DNA from: Nocardioides albidus
Lineage (GTDB): Bacteria > Actinomycetota > Actinomycetes > Propionibacteriales > Nocardioidaceae
Assembly: GCF_006335005.1 (NCBI RefSeq)
Contig: NZ_VDMP01000015.1
Span: 13,344 to 77,343 of the forward strand
Direction of reading: 5' to 3'
DNA length: 64,000 nucleotides
A program made the position numbers and the translations under genes. Each line of letters starts with the position of its first letter. Position 1 is the first letter of the stretch. Below the pieces are notes generated by a model. The model had not been told where the DNA came from. It saw nothing but the letters and a program-made list of their open reading frames with translations, and searched no databases. Positions 1 to 8,477 of the stretch are shown here, piece by piece.

Positions 1-386
1 GAGCCCAGCAGGGGCCGGCAGGCGAGCCCGCCCCGGACGGCGAGATAGCTGCGCACGCCCGTCGGCGGTGGGCCCAGGCGCAGCCGCCGGCCGGGCCGCA
101 GTGCCAGCACGGCCCCGGTCGGCTCCTCACGTCCGTCGACCGAGAGAGGCACGGGCGCTCCGGTGACGCAGACCCAGGCCGTGGCGGTGGCCTCGACCTC
201 GAGCCCGCCGAGGACCACCTCCAGCGCGGCCGCACCCTCGGCGTTGCCGACGAGCCGGTTCGCGAGCGCGTACGACGACCGGTCGGCCGCCCCGCTGGCC
301 CCGATCCCGATCGCGGCGTGACCGGGCCGGCCGGCGTCCTGCACGAGGCAGGAGCCGCCGACCGCGTGCACGAGCAGCTCCGTCAC
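1..386 (-). CDS. pxpC: 5-oxoprolinase subunit C (biotin-dependent carboxyltransferase family), partial
   Basis: This is the N-terminal 128 residues of a PxpC/allophanate-hydrolase-subunit-2-like protein; the rest lies beyond the window edge. Visible family features are VQDAGRPGHAAIG near residue 15, GAADRSSYALANRLVGN and LEVVLGGLEV, followed by SYLAVRGG. PxpC acts with PxpA and PxpB in ATP-dependent opening of 5-oxoproline to glutamate. The GTG start overlaps the TGA of pxpB by 4 bases (383-386), which suggests translational coupling. Confidence 0.85.
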   Translation of the reverse strand, partial: MTELLVHAVGGSCLVQDAGRPGHAAIGIGASGAADRSSYALANRLVGNAEGAAALEVVLGGLEVEATATAWVCVTGAPVPLSVDGREEPTGAVLALRPGRRLRLGPPPTGVRSYLAVRGGLACRPLLG

Positions 387-1039
387 GACACGGCCTCGAA
401 CCGCACGGCGGCACCCGCCGTCAGCAGCGCCGGCGGATCCCGGTCGAGGTCCCACACGCTCAGCTCGGTGCGCCCGATGATCTGCCATCCACCCGGCGAC
501 TCGCGGGGGTAGACGCCGCTGAACTCCCCCGCCAGCCCGACCGAGCCGGCGGGCACGCTGGTCCGCGGCTCCTCCCGCCGGGGCACCCGTAGGCGCGGAT
601 CGCCGCCGGCCAGGTAGGCGAAGCCCGGTGCGAAGCCGCCGAACGCCACCCGCCACGACGTGCCGGTGTGCGCCGCGACGACCTCGGCCTCGCTCAGCCC
701 GGTCAGGTCGGCCACCGTGGCCAGGTCCGGGCCGTCGTACGCGACCGGGATGACGGTCTCCCCCTGCGATCGTCCCTGCTCGAAAGCACGGGGATTCGAC
801 AGGTCTCGGTGCTTTTCGGCAGGGACCATCGCACGGAGCTGGTCGACCGTGACCCCGGGAAGCGCCACGACCAGCACGGTGCGGGCGCCCGGGACGACGT
901 CGCCCACCAGCTCGCCGGCCGCCGGATGTCCTCGGACCAGGTCGGCGACGGCCACCGCCGTGGCCGTGTCGTCGAGCTCGATGAGCAGGCCGCGGTCGCC
1001 GTACCGGCGGACGCGGGGGCCGCGGGGGCCGTCGGTCAT
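383..1039 (-). CDS. pxpB: 5-oxoprolinase subunit B (KipI / carboxyltransferase domain)
   Basis: A 218-residue protein of the KipI/allophanate hydrolase subunit 1 family. Characteristic stretches are [11 protein letters not shown] near the N-terminus, [29 protein letters not shown] and [11 protein letters not shown]. Full family length is about 200-240 aa. In the Pxp complex it pairs with PxpC to form the oxoprolinase catalytic unit. The ATG start overlaps the TGA of pxpA by 4 bases (1036-1039), and its own TGA overlaps pxpC in the same way, so the three subunits form one coupled operon. KipI-like kinase inhibition is the alternative family role but is unlikely given the A-B-C order. Confidence 0.88.
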   Translation of the reverse strand: MTDGPRGPRVRRYGDRGLLIELDDTATAVAVADLVRGHPAAGELVGDVVPGARTVLVVALPGVTVDQLRAMVPAEKHRDLSNPRAFEQGRSQGETVIPVAYDGPDLATVADLTGLSEAEVVAAHTGTSWRVAFGGFAPGFAYLAGGDPRLRVPRREEPRTSVPAGSVGLAGEFSGVYPRESPGGWQIIGRTELSVWDLDRDPPALLTAGAAVRFEAVS

Positions 1040-1800
1040 GCGAAGGCGCCCACGGGGATCTCCGCCTCGGCCAGGGCGGCGCGCACGGCGGCGGCCAGTT
1101 GCGGCGCGCCGGGCGAGTCGCCGTGGACGCACAGCGAGCGCACCTCTCCCGACCGGGCCAGCTCGATCGCCTGTGCGGCGGCTGCCACCGGGTCCGTGAG
1201 CAGCGCGCCCGGGGCCGAGCGGGGCACGAGGCCGCCGTCCGGCAGGTAGGCCCGGTCGGCGAAGCCCTCGCCCACGGCCTCGAGACCGGCCGCGCGGACG
1301 ACGTCCAGGAAGGACGACCCGGCGAGGCCGAGCACCGGCAGCCCGCCGAACGCCACGACCGCCTCGACGACCGCCTCCGCCTGCTCCTCCTGCCGGCTCA
1401 CCGCGTGGTAGAGCGCGCCGTGCGGCTTGAGGTAGGCGACGCGGCCGCCCGCGGCCCGGGCCATCGCGTCGAGGGCGCCGAGCTGGTAGAGGACGTCGGC
1501 GGCCAGCTCGGCCGCCGGGACGTCGATGTATCGCCGTCCGAACCCGGCGAGATCGCGATAGCCCACCTGGGCGCCGATCGAGACCCCGAGCGACACCGCC
1601 CGCGCGCAGGTACGACGCAGCGTGAGCGGGTCGCCCGCGTGGAACCCGCACGCGACGTTGGCGCTGGTCAGGTGCGGCAGGAGGGCGTCGTCGTCGCCCA
1701 GGGTCCACCGCCCGAAGGACTCGCCCACGTCGGCGTTGAGGTCGACCGCCGACGGGCCTGCCGGGTCCGACGTGGACGCAGAACCCGGATGCAACGTCAT
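1036..1800 (-). CDS. pxpA: 5-oxoprolinase subunit A (LamB/YcsF family)
   Basis: A LamB/YcsF protein of about 254 aa, recognised by [12 protein letters not shown] near the N-terminus, [29 protein letters not shown] and [12 protein letters not shown]. PxpA works with PxpBC to hydrolyse 5-oxo-L-proline, a spontaneous by-product of glutamine and glutathione metabolism. I use the ATG at 1800; an in-frame upstream start at 1818 would add six residues and cannot be excluded. It is the first gene of the pxpABC operon and is transcribed away from ccr. Confidence 0.88.
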   Translation of the reverse strand: MTLHPGSASTSDPAGPSAVDLNADVGESFGRWTLGDDDALLPHLTSANVACGFHAGDPLTLRRTCARAVSLGVSIGAQVGYRDLAGFGRRYIDVPAAELAADVLYQLGALDAMARAAGGRVAYLKPHGALYHAVSRQEEQAEAVVEAVVAFGGLPVLGLAGSSFLDVVRAAGLEAVGEGFADRAYLPDGGLVPRSAPGALLTDPVAAAAQAIELARSGEVRSLCVHGDSPGAPQLAAAVRAALAEAEIPVGAFA

Positions 1801-1902
1801 GGCCCTATGGTGGCCCATCGAGGCGCCGCCGAGCCCAGGACGGTGCAGCAGCCGTGAGCGTGCCCCTCGGTGAGACGAGGGTCACGAACCCGCCATCCAG
1901 TC

Positions 1903-1918
1903 ATTACCGGCGGGTATC
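1903..1918 (+). promoter_or_regulatory. Inverted repeat TTACC-N4-GGTA upstream of ccr
   Basis: The sequence ATTACCGGCGGGTATC contains TACC (1905-1908), a 4-nt spacer and GGTA (1913-1916). The same motif precedes the hydroxybutyryl-CoA dehydrogenase (9682-9693) and ecm (14664-14675). It lies about 64 nt upstream of the ccr start and would overlap the -35 of a promoter whose -10 is TATTGC at about 1932. A TetR-type operator is inferred. Confidence 0.55.
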
Positions 1919-1979
1919 TTCGCGGCGGCCGTATTGCCCAGCCATCCGGCACGCACCGATTCCCAGGGAGACGACGACC

Positions 1980-3317
1980 GTGCAGCACATCCTCGACGCC
2001 ATCCAGAACGAAGCCTCGAGCGAGGACTTCGCCAACCTCGAGCTCCCCGAGTCCTACCGGGCCGTGACGGTCCACAAGGACGAGGTCGACATGTTCGAGG
2101 GCATCCCCTCCAAGGAGAAGGACCCCCGCAAGTCCCTGCATGTCGAGGACGTCGCCCTGCCGGAGCTCGGGCCGGGCGAGGCGTTCGTCGCCGTCATGGC
2201 CTCCGCGATCAACTACAACACGGTGTGGACCTCGATCTTCGAGCCCGTCTCCACCTTCGGCTTCCTCGAGCGCTACGGCCGCGAGTCCGACCTCGGCGCC
2301 CGGCACAACCTGCCCTACCACGTCGTCGGCTCCGACCTGTCCGGCGTCGTCCTCAAGGTCGGCGCGGGCGTGACCAAGTGGAAGCCCGGCGACCGCGTCG
2401 TCGCCCACTGCCTCTCGGTCGAGCTCGAGGCCCCCGACGGCCACAACGACACGATGATGGACCCCTCGCAGCGCATCTGGGGCTTCGAGACCAACTTCGG
2501 CGGCCTCGCCGACGTCGCGATGGTCAAGGCCAACCAGCTGATGCCGAAGCCCGAGCACCTCACCTGGGAGGAGGCCGCCTCCCCCGGCCTGGTCAACTGC
2601 ACGGCGTACCGCCAGCTCGTCTCGGCCAACGGCGGCAACATGAAGCAGGGCGACAACGTGCTGATCTGGGGCGCGTCCGGCGGCCTCGGCGGGTTCGCGA
2701 CGCAGTACGCCCTCAACGGTGGCGCGAACCCGGTCTGCGTGGTGTCCAACGAGGAGAAGGCCCAGATCGTGCGCAACATGGGCGCCGAGATGGTCATCAA
2801 CCGCTCCGAGCTCGCCCCGAAGTTCTGGAACGAGGAGGGCACCCAGCAGAACCCGAAGGAGTGGCAGCGCTTCGGCAAGGCCATCCGCGAGCTGACCGGC
2901 GGCGAGGACATCGACATCGTCTTCGAGCACCCGGGGCGCGAGACCTTCGGCGCGAGCGTGTACGTCACCCGCAAGGGCGGCACCATCACCACCTGCGCCT
3001 CGACCTCGGGCTACATGCACGAGTACGACAACCGCTACCTGTGGATGAACCTCAAGAAGATCATCTCCAGCCACTTCGCCAACTACCGCGAGTCGTGGGA
3101 GGCCAACCGCCTCATCGCGCAGGGCAAGATCCACCCGACCCTGTCGCGCACCTACAAGCTCGAGGACACCGGCCAGGCCGCGCTCGACGTGCATCACAAC
3201 AAGCACCAGGGCAAGGTCGGCGTGCTCTGCCTCTCGCCCGAGGAGGGCCTCGGCGTCAAGAACGACGAGCTGCGCGAGAAGCACCTCGACAAGATCAACC
3301 TGTTCCGCGGCATCTGA
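1980..3317 (+). CDS. ccr: Crotonyl-CoA carboxylase/reductase
   Basis: A 445-aa zinc-less MDR-family enzyme that reductively carboxylates crotonyl-CoA to (2S)-ethylmalonyl-CoA with NADPH and CO2. It is the committed step of the ethylmalonyl-CoA pathway and also a source of ethylmalonyl-CoA extender units. Family signatures are VMASAINYNTVWTSIFEP, HVVGSDLSGVV, WGFETNFGGLADVA, the nucleotide-binding WGASGGLGGFA, FEHPGRETFGASVYV and HFANYRESWEANR. The GTG at 1980 is preceded by CAGGGAG at suitable spacing; an upstream ATG at 1854 would add 42 residues unlike the family. A strong terminator follows at 3347. Confidence 0.96.
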   Translation: MQHILDAIQNEASSEDFANLELPESYRAVTVHKDEVDMFEGIPSKEKDPRKSLHVEDVALPELGPGEAFVAVMASAINYNTVWTSIFEPVSTFGFLERYGRESDLGARHNLPYHVVGSDLSGVVLKVGAGVTKWKPGDRVVAHCLSVELEAPDGHNDTMMDPSQRIWGFETNFGGLADVAMVKANQLMPKPEHLTWEEAASPGLVNCTAYRQLVSANGGNMKQGDNVLIWGASGGLGGFATQYALNGGANPVCVVSNEEKAQIVRNMGAEMVINRSELAPKFWNEEGTQQNPKEWQRFGKAIRELTGGEDIDIVFEHPGRETFGASVYVTRKGGTITTCASTSGYMHEYDNRYLWMNLKKIISSHFANYRESWEANRLIAQGKIHPTLSRTYKLEDTGQAALDVHHNKHQGKVGVLCLSPEEGLGVKNDELREKHLDKINLFRGI

Positions 3318-3346
3318 GCCGACACCGGATCCAGCGGTACGACGAC

Positions 3347-3382
3347 CCGGGCGGGTCCGCGCGCGAGCGCGGGCCCGCCCGG
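3347..3382 (+). terminator. Strong hairpin after ccr
   Basis: Two 16-nt arms (3347-3362 and 3367-3382) pair with a single T-G wobble around a GCGA tetraloop, 30 nt after the ccr stop. There is no U-tract, as is common for actinobacterial terminators. The rest of 3318-3525 holds only the leader of the next gene. Confidence 0.75.
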
Positions 3383-3525
3383 CGTCGTCCGGGGTCGTCC
3401 GGGCCTCGAGGACTCCGGTCCGGCGAGGCGGGGTGGGAAACCCTGGTGCGATCAGGGATCATGGGGCGGGTTGCACGAGCACGTTCCCCCCATGACCGCA
3501 ACAAGAGCCAGGGAGGCTCCCTTCC

Positions 3526-4776
3526 ATGAGCGACGAGGGTCTGTCCATCTTCGACGACGAGCCCACCCCGACCGAGGAGTCCAAGACCGTGACCACCAAG
3601 GCCACCGACGACGAGCCCACCCAGGTCATGCCGGCGGTGAGGACGGCCGAGACGCCCGCCGCCGCGCAGCGGCCCGCGGCCGCGCCGCCGGCCTCCGCCC
3701 CGCGTCCCCCCGCGCCGCGTCCCCCCGCGCCGGGCCCCTCCGGCGCCCAGGCGCGCACGGTCGGCTTCACCACCCCCGGCACCCCCGGTGCGCTGCCGAT
3801 CGTCCGCAAGGGCGGCTACGACCGTGAGGCGGTCGACGCGCAGATCCGCCAGCTCTCCAGTGAGAAGGCGACGCTCGGCGCCAGCCTGGCCGAGTCCGAG
3901 CAGCGGGTGATCGACCTCGAGCAGGAGGCGGCCCGGCTCCGCTCCGAGCTCGAGGAGTCCGACAACCCGTCGTACGCCGGACTCGGTGGCCGCGCCAGCG
4001 CGATGCTGCGCCTCGCCGAGGAGGAGGCCGCGGAGATCCGCTCCACCGCCGAGGCCGACGCCGCGGAGATCCTGGGCCAGGCGCAGCGCGACGCCAAGGC
4101 GATCCGCGCGGAGGCGGCCCGCGAGGCCGACGACATGCGCGCGGTGCAGCTGCGTGAGCTCGAGGAGAACCGCACCCGCCTGCTCACCGACGCCCAGCAG
4201 GAGCGGGAGCTGGCTCGCAGCGAGGCCGAGGACACCCTCGCCGCGGCCCGCCGTGAGGCCGACCAGCTCCGGCTGGCCGCCCAGCAGGAGGCGACCGAGC
4301 AGCGCAGCCAGGCCCAGCGTGAGGTCGAGCAGGCCCGCGCGGCCGTCGACCGCGAGGTGCAGGAGGCCCGGCGCGCCCTGGCGATGGAGAAGGAGCGCCT
4401 CGCGCGCGAGGCCACCGACCACCACAACTCGGCCGTCGCCGAGACCCGCCGGCTGGTCGAGGAGGCCGAGCAGCGTGCCAACGCCGCCGAGGCCCGTGCG
4501 GCCGAGGCGAGCAAGCAGTCCGCGGCCAACCGCGCCGCCGCCCAGACCGAGGCCGAGGCCATGCTCACCCGTGCTCGCCGCGAGGCCGAGCAGGTCATCG
4601 CGTCGGCGCGCGCCCAGGCCGAGGCGATCACCGCCAGCGGCGACGCGGAGCTCCAGCGCGAGATCGCGGCCAAGCGGGCCGAGCTGGACCGCCTGACCAA
4701 GCGTCGCGCCTCCATCACCGCCCAACTGTCCTCGCTGGCCGAGCTCGTCGCCGGCTTCGGCGAGGACGAGAGTTGA
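3526..4776 (+). CDS. Coiled-coil cell-polarity/cytoskeletal protein (DivIVA/Scy-like)
   Basis: A 416-aa protein with three parts. Residues 1-100 are acidic, then Pro/Ala-rich and probably disordered. A DivIVA-like segment follows, beginning GGYDREAVDAQIRQL at about residue 100. The remainder to residue ~400 is nearly continuous heptad coiled coil rich in A, E, R and Q. This matches the DivIVA/Scy/FilP type of actinobacterial scaffold that marks poles or septa. AGGGAGG precedes the ATG. The last bases overlap the next start codon (TTGA), so a two-gene operon with the AI-2E permease is likely. The exact subfamily is not certain. Confidence 0.75.
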   Translation: MSDEGLSIFDDEPTPTEESKTVTTKATDDEPTQVMPAVRTAETPAAAQRPAAAPPASAPRPPAPRPPAPGPSGAQARTVGFTTPGTPGALPIVRKGGYDREAVDAQIRQLSSEKATLGASLAESEQRVIDLEQEAARLRSELEESDNPSYAGLGGRASAMLRLAEEEAAEIRSTAEADAAEILGQAQRDAKAIRAEAAREADDMRAVQLRELEENRTRLLTDAQQERELARSEAEDTLAAARREADQLRLAAQQEATEQRSQAQREVEQARAAVDREVQEARRALAMEKERLAREATDHHNSAVAETRRLVEEAEQRANAAEARAAEASKQSAANRAAAQTEAEAMLTRARREAEQVIASARAQAEAITASGDAELQREIAAKRAELDRLTKRRASITAQLSSLAELVAGFGEDES

Positions 4777-5933
4777 GCCGCGCCGCCGAGCAGGAGGGCG
4801 TCGAGGCGGGTCCCGACCCGCTCGCCGAGCACGGCGGGGTCGACCCCGCGGCGCCGGTCGAGAGCGAGGCCGACGCGGCGCCGTACGGCGAGCTCGGCCG
4901 GCCCTTCGACCGGCGCTCGCCGTTCTACTACGGCTTCATCGGGGCGCTCGGCGCGCTGACGGCGTTCTGGCTCTTCCAGGCGATCCTCGGCATCGGCTCC
5001 GTGCTGATGCTGGTGGTGGTCTCGTTCTTCCTCGCAGCTGGGCTCAACCCGGCGGTGACCTTCCTCGAGCGCCGGGGGCTGCGGCGCTCGCTCGCGGTCG
5101 CGTTCGTCATCGTCGCCGCGCTCGGCACGGTCGCGCTCTTCCTGGTGGCGATCGTGCCGGTGATCACCGACCAGGTCGCCGCGATCACCTCGAACGCGCC
5201 CGGCTGGCTCGACGAGCTGCAGAAGAACAAGCGGATCCAGGACCTCAACGACGAGTACGACGTCATCGACAAGCTGAAGGCCAAGGTCACCGACGAGAAC
5301 TTCCTCTCGGCGCTCTTCGGCGGGGCGCTGGGGTTCGGTCTCAAGATCGTCTCGGCGCTGTTCAACCTGTTCGTGATCGTCGTGCTGACGCTCTATTTCC
5401 TGGCGTCGCTGAAGACCACGACCAGGGCCCTCTACAAGCTCGCCCCCGCCACGCGCCGCGACCGGGTCTCCCGCCTGGGCGACAAGGTGATCGCCAACAT
5501 CGGCGGCTACGTCTCGGGCGCCTTCCTGGTGGCGCTGTGCGCGGGCCTGACGTCGCTGGTGTTCCTCTCGCTCACCGACATCAGGGAGTACGCCGTCGCC
5601 CTGGCCTTCGTGGTCGCGGTCCTCGACGTCATCCCGATGATCGGCGCGACACTGGGCGCCGTGCTGGTCTGTGCGATCGCGTTCGCGACCGACGTCAAGA
5701 CCGGCATCGCCTGCGTGGTCTTCTACGTGCTCTACCAGCAGTTCGAGAACTACGTCGTCTACCCGCGGGTGATGAGCAAGTCGGTCGACCTGCCCGGGGC
5801 CGTCATCGTGATCGCCGCGCTCGTCGGCACTGCCCTGCTGGGCGTCGTCGGCGCGCTACTGGCGATCCCCGTCGCCGCGGCCATCCTGCTGATCGTCCGC
5901 GAGGTCGTGGTCAAGCAGCAGGACCTGCGGTAG
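4773..5933 (+). CDS. AI-2E family transporter (YdiK/PerM-type membrane protein)
   Basis: A protein of about 386 aa with an acidic N-terminal tail of ~45 residues, then several hydrophobic helices (e.g. LMLVVVSFFLAAGLNPAVTFLERRG) and a C-terminal helix cluster containing VLDVIPMIGATLG, typical of AI-2E/PerM permeases. Members export autoinducer-2 or act as Na+/H+ antiporters; the substrate here is unknown. The TTG start at 4773 overlaps the TGA of the upstream gene. Later starts inside the polar tail are possible. It ends 7 nt before a convergent EamA gene. Confidence 0.85.
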   Translation: MSRAAEQEGVEAGPDPLAEHGGVDPAAPVESEADAAPYGELGRPFDRRSPFYYGFIGALGALTAFWLFQAILGIGSVLMLVVVSFFLAAGLNPAVTFLERRGLRRSLAVAFVIVAALGTVALFLVAIVPVITDQVAAITSNAPGWLDELQKNKRIQDLNDEYDVIDKLKAKVTDENFLSALFGGALGFGLKIVSALFNLFVIVVLTLYFLASLKTTTRALYKLAPATRRDRVSRLGDKVIANIGGYVSGAFLVALCAGLTSLVFLSLTDIREYAVALAFVVAVLDVIPMIGATLGAVLVCAIAFATDVKTGIACVVFYVLYQQFENYVVYPRVMSKSVDLPGAVIVIAALVGTALLGVVGALLAIPVAAAILLIVREVVVKQQDLR

Positions 5934-5940
5934 CTGCCGG

Positions 5941-6903
5941 TCAGACCAGGACCGGCTCGTCCTGCTCCACGACGACGCCGCTCTCCCCGAGCTTGACCGC
6001 GACGACGCCGACGAGGATCAGTCCCCCGCCGAGGAGCTGGATCGCCGCGGGCAGCTGGTCGAGGAGCAGCCAGGCCCACACGACGGCCATCACGACCTCG
6101 CTGAGCGCGACGAACGAGGCCAGCCGCGAGCCCAGCCGCCGGCTCGCGGCGATGCCGCTCACGTAGGCCAGCGCGGCGGTGACCAGGCCGAGCACGATCA
6201 GCGCCAGCCAGGGCGGGGTCTCGACGCCGGCGTAGGCGACGTGCGCCGACGATCCGGCCATGGGCATGAGGCCGGCCAGGCCCAGGCCGCCCAGCAGCCC
6301 GCCGCCGACGACCAGGCCGCCGGCGGCCAGGGTGATCGGCGGGAGACCGCTGCGGTCGTCGGCGGAGATGACGAAGTACGCCGCCGCGCCGACCATCGCG
6401 CCCAGCGCCCAGGCCGCGCCCCGGAGGTCGACATCGGCACCGGCGAACAGGTCGAGCACCAGGACCAGGCCGAGCGCGGCCACGATCGCGCCGAGGACGG
6501 TGAGCCGGCCGGGGCGCTGGCCGTGGACCAGCCACATCCAGAGGACGACCGTCGCGGGCGCGGTGTACTCGATGAGGAGCGCCGGGCCGACCTCCATGGT
6601 GCGCACGGCCGAGAAGTAGCAGAACTGCGCCCCGGCCACCGCGAGAGCGCCGTACAGCACGACCGTCGGCGCGGCGCCGCGCAGCAGGCCCCACCGACCG
6701 CGCAGGGCGGCCAGCCCGAACGGGAGCACGACCAGCGCCCCGATCGCGATGCGCAGCAGGACGACGCTGCCCGCGGTCCAGCCGCTGTCGAGCAGGGGCC
6801 GGGCCAGGGCGCCCGAGAGGGCGAACGTGATCGCCGAGGTGAGCGCGAACCCGAGTCCGGCCCGGGTCGCGTCCCGCGGGGTGTCACGAGTCAAGGTCGT
6901 CAT
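5941..6903 (-). CDS. EamA/RhaT-family (DMT) transporter
   Basis: A 320-aa protein with ten predicted membrane helices arranged as two EamA repeats (e.g. GALVVLPFGLAALRGR and YTAPATVVLWMWL in the first, GLVTAALAYVSGIAASRRLGS in the second). DMT members export amino acids or other small metabolites; substrate unknown. It is transcribed divergently from a CGNR regulator 39 bp away, which probably controls it. The ATG at 6903 lies inside a short inverted repeat. Confidence 0.85.
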   Translation of the reverse strand: MTTLTRDTPRDATRAGLGFALTSAITFALSGALARPLLDSGWTAGSVVLLRIAIGALVVLPFGLAALRGRWGLLRGAAPTVVLYGALAVAGAQFCYFSAVRTMEVGPALLIEYTAPATVVLWMWLVHGQRPGRLTVLGAIVAALGLVLVLDLFAGADVDLRGAAWALGAMVGAAAYFVISADDRSGLPPITLAAGGLVVGGGLLGGLGLAGLMPMAGSSAHVAYAGVETPPWLALIVLGLVTAALAYVSGIAASRRLGSRLASFVALSEVVMAVVWAWLLLDQLPAAIQLLGGGLILVGVVAVKLGESGVVVEQDEPVLV

Positions 6904-6942
6904 GACTGATGACACTAGGCCGCTCTGCGGTAACCTGTCAAA
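6899..6942. promoter_or_regulatory. Divergent promoter of the EamA transporter and CGNR regulator
   Basis: The 39-bp gap contains TAACCT (6931-6936) exactly six bases before the GTG of the CGNR gene, consistent with a leaderless transcript. The inverted repeat GTCAT-N5-ATGAC (6899-6913) covers the transporter start codon and is a candidate operator for the CGNR protein. Confidence 0.45.
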
Positions 6943-7479
6943 GTGGTTTTCGCCCATGACACCTCCCTGGCCCTCCAGGCCGCCGTGGCCCTGGTCAACG
7001 CCAGCCTCGATCCGGTGACGATCGGGACGCCCGACGAGCTCGACGCCTTCTTCACCGACTTCGGCTACACCGGTCGCCACGACGGCGACCAGGGCGAGGT
7101 GGAGGCGGTCCTGGCGATCGCGCCGCGACTGCGCGCCCTGCTCACGGCCGGCCGCGACGAGGCGGCCGGGATCGTCAACGCCATGCTGCGCGACTCCTCC
7201 GCCCTCCCCCAGCTGCGCCGCCACGACGGACACGACTGGCACCTGCACGCGGTCGGCAACGACGCGCCGCTGGCCGAGCGGATCGTCGTCGAGACGGCCA
7301 TGGCGATGATCGACGTGATCCGTGCCGACGAGATGTCGCGCCTGTCCGTGTGCGCGGACGACGGCTGCGAGGGCATCGTGCTCGACCTCTCCCGCAACCG
7401 CTCGAAGCGGTTCTGCTCGCTCACCTGCGGGAACCGCAACGCGGTGGCGGCCTACCGGGCACGCCAGGCCGAGTCCTGA
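6943..7479 (+). CDS. CGNR zinc-finger transcriptional regulator
   Basis: A 178-aa protein with an N-terminal ABATE-type stress-response domain and a C-terminal CGNR zinc finger. The pattern is C-x4-C, a basic loop SRNRSKRFC, then TCGNRNAVAAYRAR. CGNR proteins are DNA-binding regulators; the divergent EamA transporter is the likely target. The GTG start fits a leaderless mRNA (TAACCT-N6-GTG). The gene converges with a hydrolase 15 bp away. Confidence 0.85.
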   Translation: MVFAHDTSLALQAAVALVNASLDPVTIGTPDELDAFFTDFGYTGRHDGDQGEVEAVLAIAPRLRALLTAGRDEAAGIVNAMLRDSSALPQLRRHDGHDWHLHAVGNDAPLAERIVVETAMAMIDVIRADEMSRLSVCADDGCEGIVLDLSRNRSKRFCSLTCGNRNAVAAYRARQAES

Positions 7480-7494
7480 CCACTCGGCCCGGCG

Positions 7495-8280
7495 TCAGTC
7501 GCCGAGGAAGCGCCGGAGGACCTCGAGGAACAGCTCGGGACGCTCGGAGTGCAGCCAGTGGCCGGTGTCCTTGAGGGTGACCTTGCGGTTGCGCGGGAAC
7601 CAGCGGTCCATCGCCGGCTCGTAGTCCGGGCGGACGTAGGACGATCGCCCGCCCGCGAGCCACAGCACGGGCCCGTCGTACGGCGCAGCGTCGGCGAGCT
7701 CGGCCTCCGGCCAGTCGCTGATCACCGCGAGGTCGCGGGCGAGGACGTCGAGATTGACCTGCCAGCTCCAGCCGTCCGGGGCGGCCGGATCGCGGCGCAG
7801 GTTCTGCAGCAGGAAGGAGCGCACCGTCGGGTCCGGCACCGCCGCCTCGAGCAGCTGGTCGGCGTCCGATCGGCGCACGACCCGGCTCAGGTCCATCTCG
7901 CGCATCGCCGAGATGTAGCCGGGGAACTCGCGGCTCTCGGCGTAGGCGACCGGCGAGATGTCGGCCACGCAGAGGCGCCCGACGCGCTCGGGGTGGAGCA
8001 GGGCCAGCACCATCGCGACCTTGCCGCCGAGGGAGTGCCCGACCAGGGTGACCGGCTCCTCGGGCGGGAGGACCGCGAGCACGTCCTCGGCGGCTGCCAC
8101 GAAGTCGAACCGCTCGGGCCAGGGCGAGCGACCGTGATGGGGCAGGTCGACGAGGAGCACCCGGTGCTCGGCGCTCAGCTGCTTGGCGATCCCGGTCCAG
8201 TTCTTCCCCTGGCCGAACAGGCCGTGGAGGAAGACCACACGGCTCCCGGTGGAACCGAGAGCCGTGTGGTGAAGCGTCAC
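7495..8280 (-). CDS. Alpha/beta hydrolase (YbfF-like esterase)
   Basis: A 261-aa alpha/beta-hydrolase. Visible features are the oxyanion HGLFGQGKNW, the nucleophile elbow VGHSLGGK and the catalytic histidine in DTGHWLHSERP. YbfF-type members hydrolyse short acyl esters, including acyl-CoA and malonyl-CoA, in vitro. The GTG at 8280 is chosen because TAGGGT lies seven bases upstream and the domain begins at once; the longer upstream frame is low-complexity sequence. It follows the hydroxybutyryl-CoA dehydrogenase on the same strand, separated by 197 bp. Confidence 0.82.
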   Translation of the reverse strand: MTLHHTALGSTGSRVVFLHGLFGQGKNWTGIAKQLSAEHRVLLVDLPHHGRSPWPERFDFVAAAEDVLAVLPPEEPVTLVGHSLGGKVAMVLALLHPERVGRLCVADISPVAYAESREFPGYISAMREMDLSRVVRRSDADQLLEAAVPDPTVRSFLLQNLRRDPAAPDGWSWQVNLDVLARDLAVISDWPEAELADAAPYDGPVLWLAGGRSSYVRPDYEPAMDRWFPRNRKVTLKDTGHWLHSERPELFLEVLRRFLGD

Positions 8281-8477
8281 GCCGGCGACCCTATCGTGTC
8301 GGTCGTCGCGGGAAGCGCCGGCGACGGAGCGCAGAGAGCGACGAAGGAGCGACCGGAGCGCAGGAGCCGAGCTTTCCGCGAGCCGACGGTGTGGCCGCCA
8401 GGCGGACGCATCCACCTACCGGACTCGACAGCGCGCGCGGAGGCGCGGCGGAGCGAAGCGACGACGCGGTCGCACCA
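8281..8477 (-). other. Intergenic low-complexity segment with GGAGCG repeats
   Basis: No gene is seen in these 197 bases. The part next to the hydrolase holds its promoter (TAGGGT on the minus strand, 8293-8288). The rest is purine-skewed with GGAGCG repeated at 8326, 8346 and 8355 and again near 8449. No clean hairpin or coding potential was seen. Confidence 0.5.

Noticed and set aside
8281..8477. Possible small RNA or short gene in the GGAGCG-rich gap
   Set aside because: No convincing hairpin, terminator or coding frame; low-complexity repeats only.
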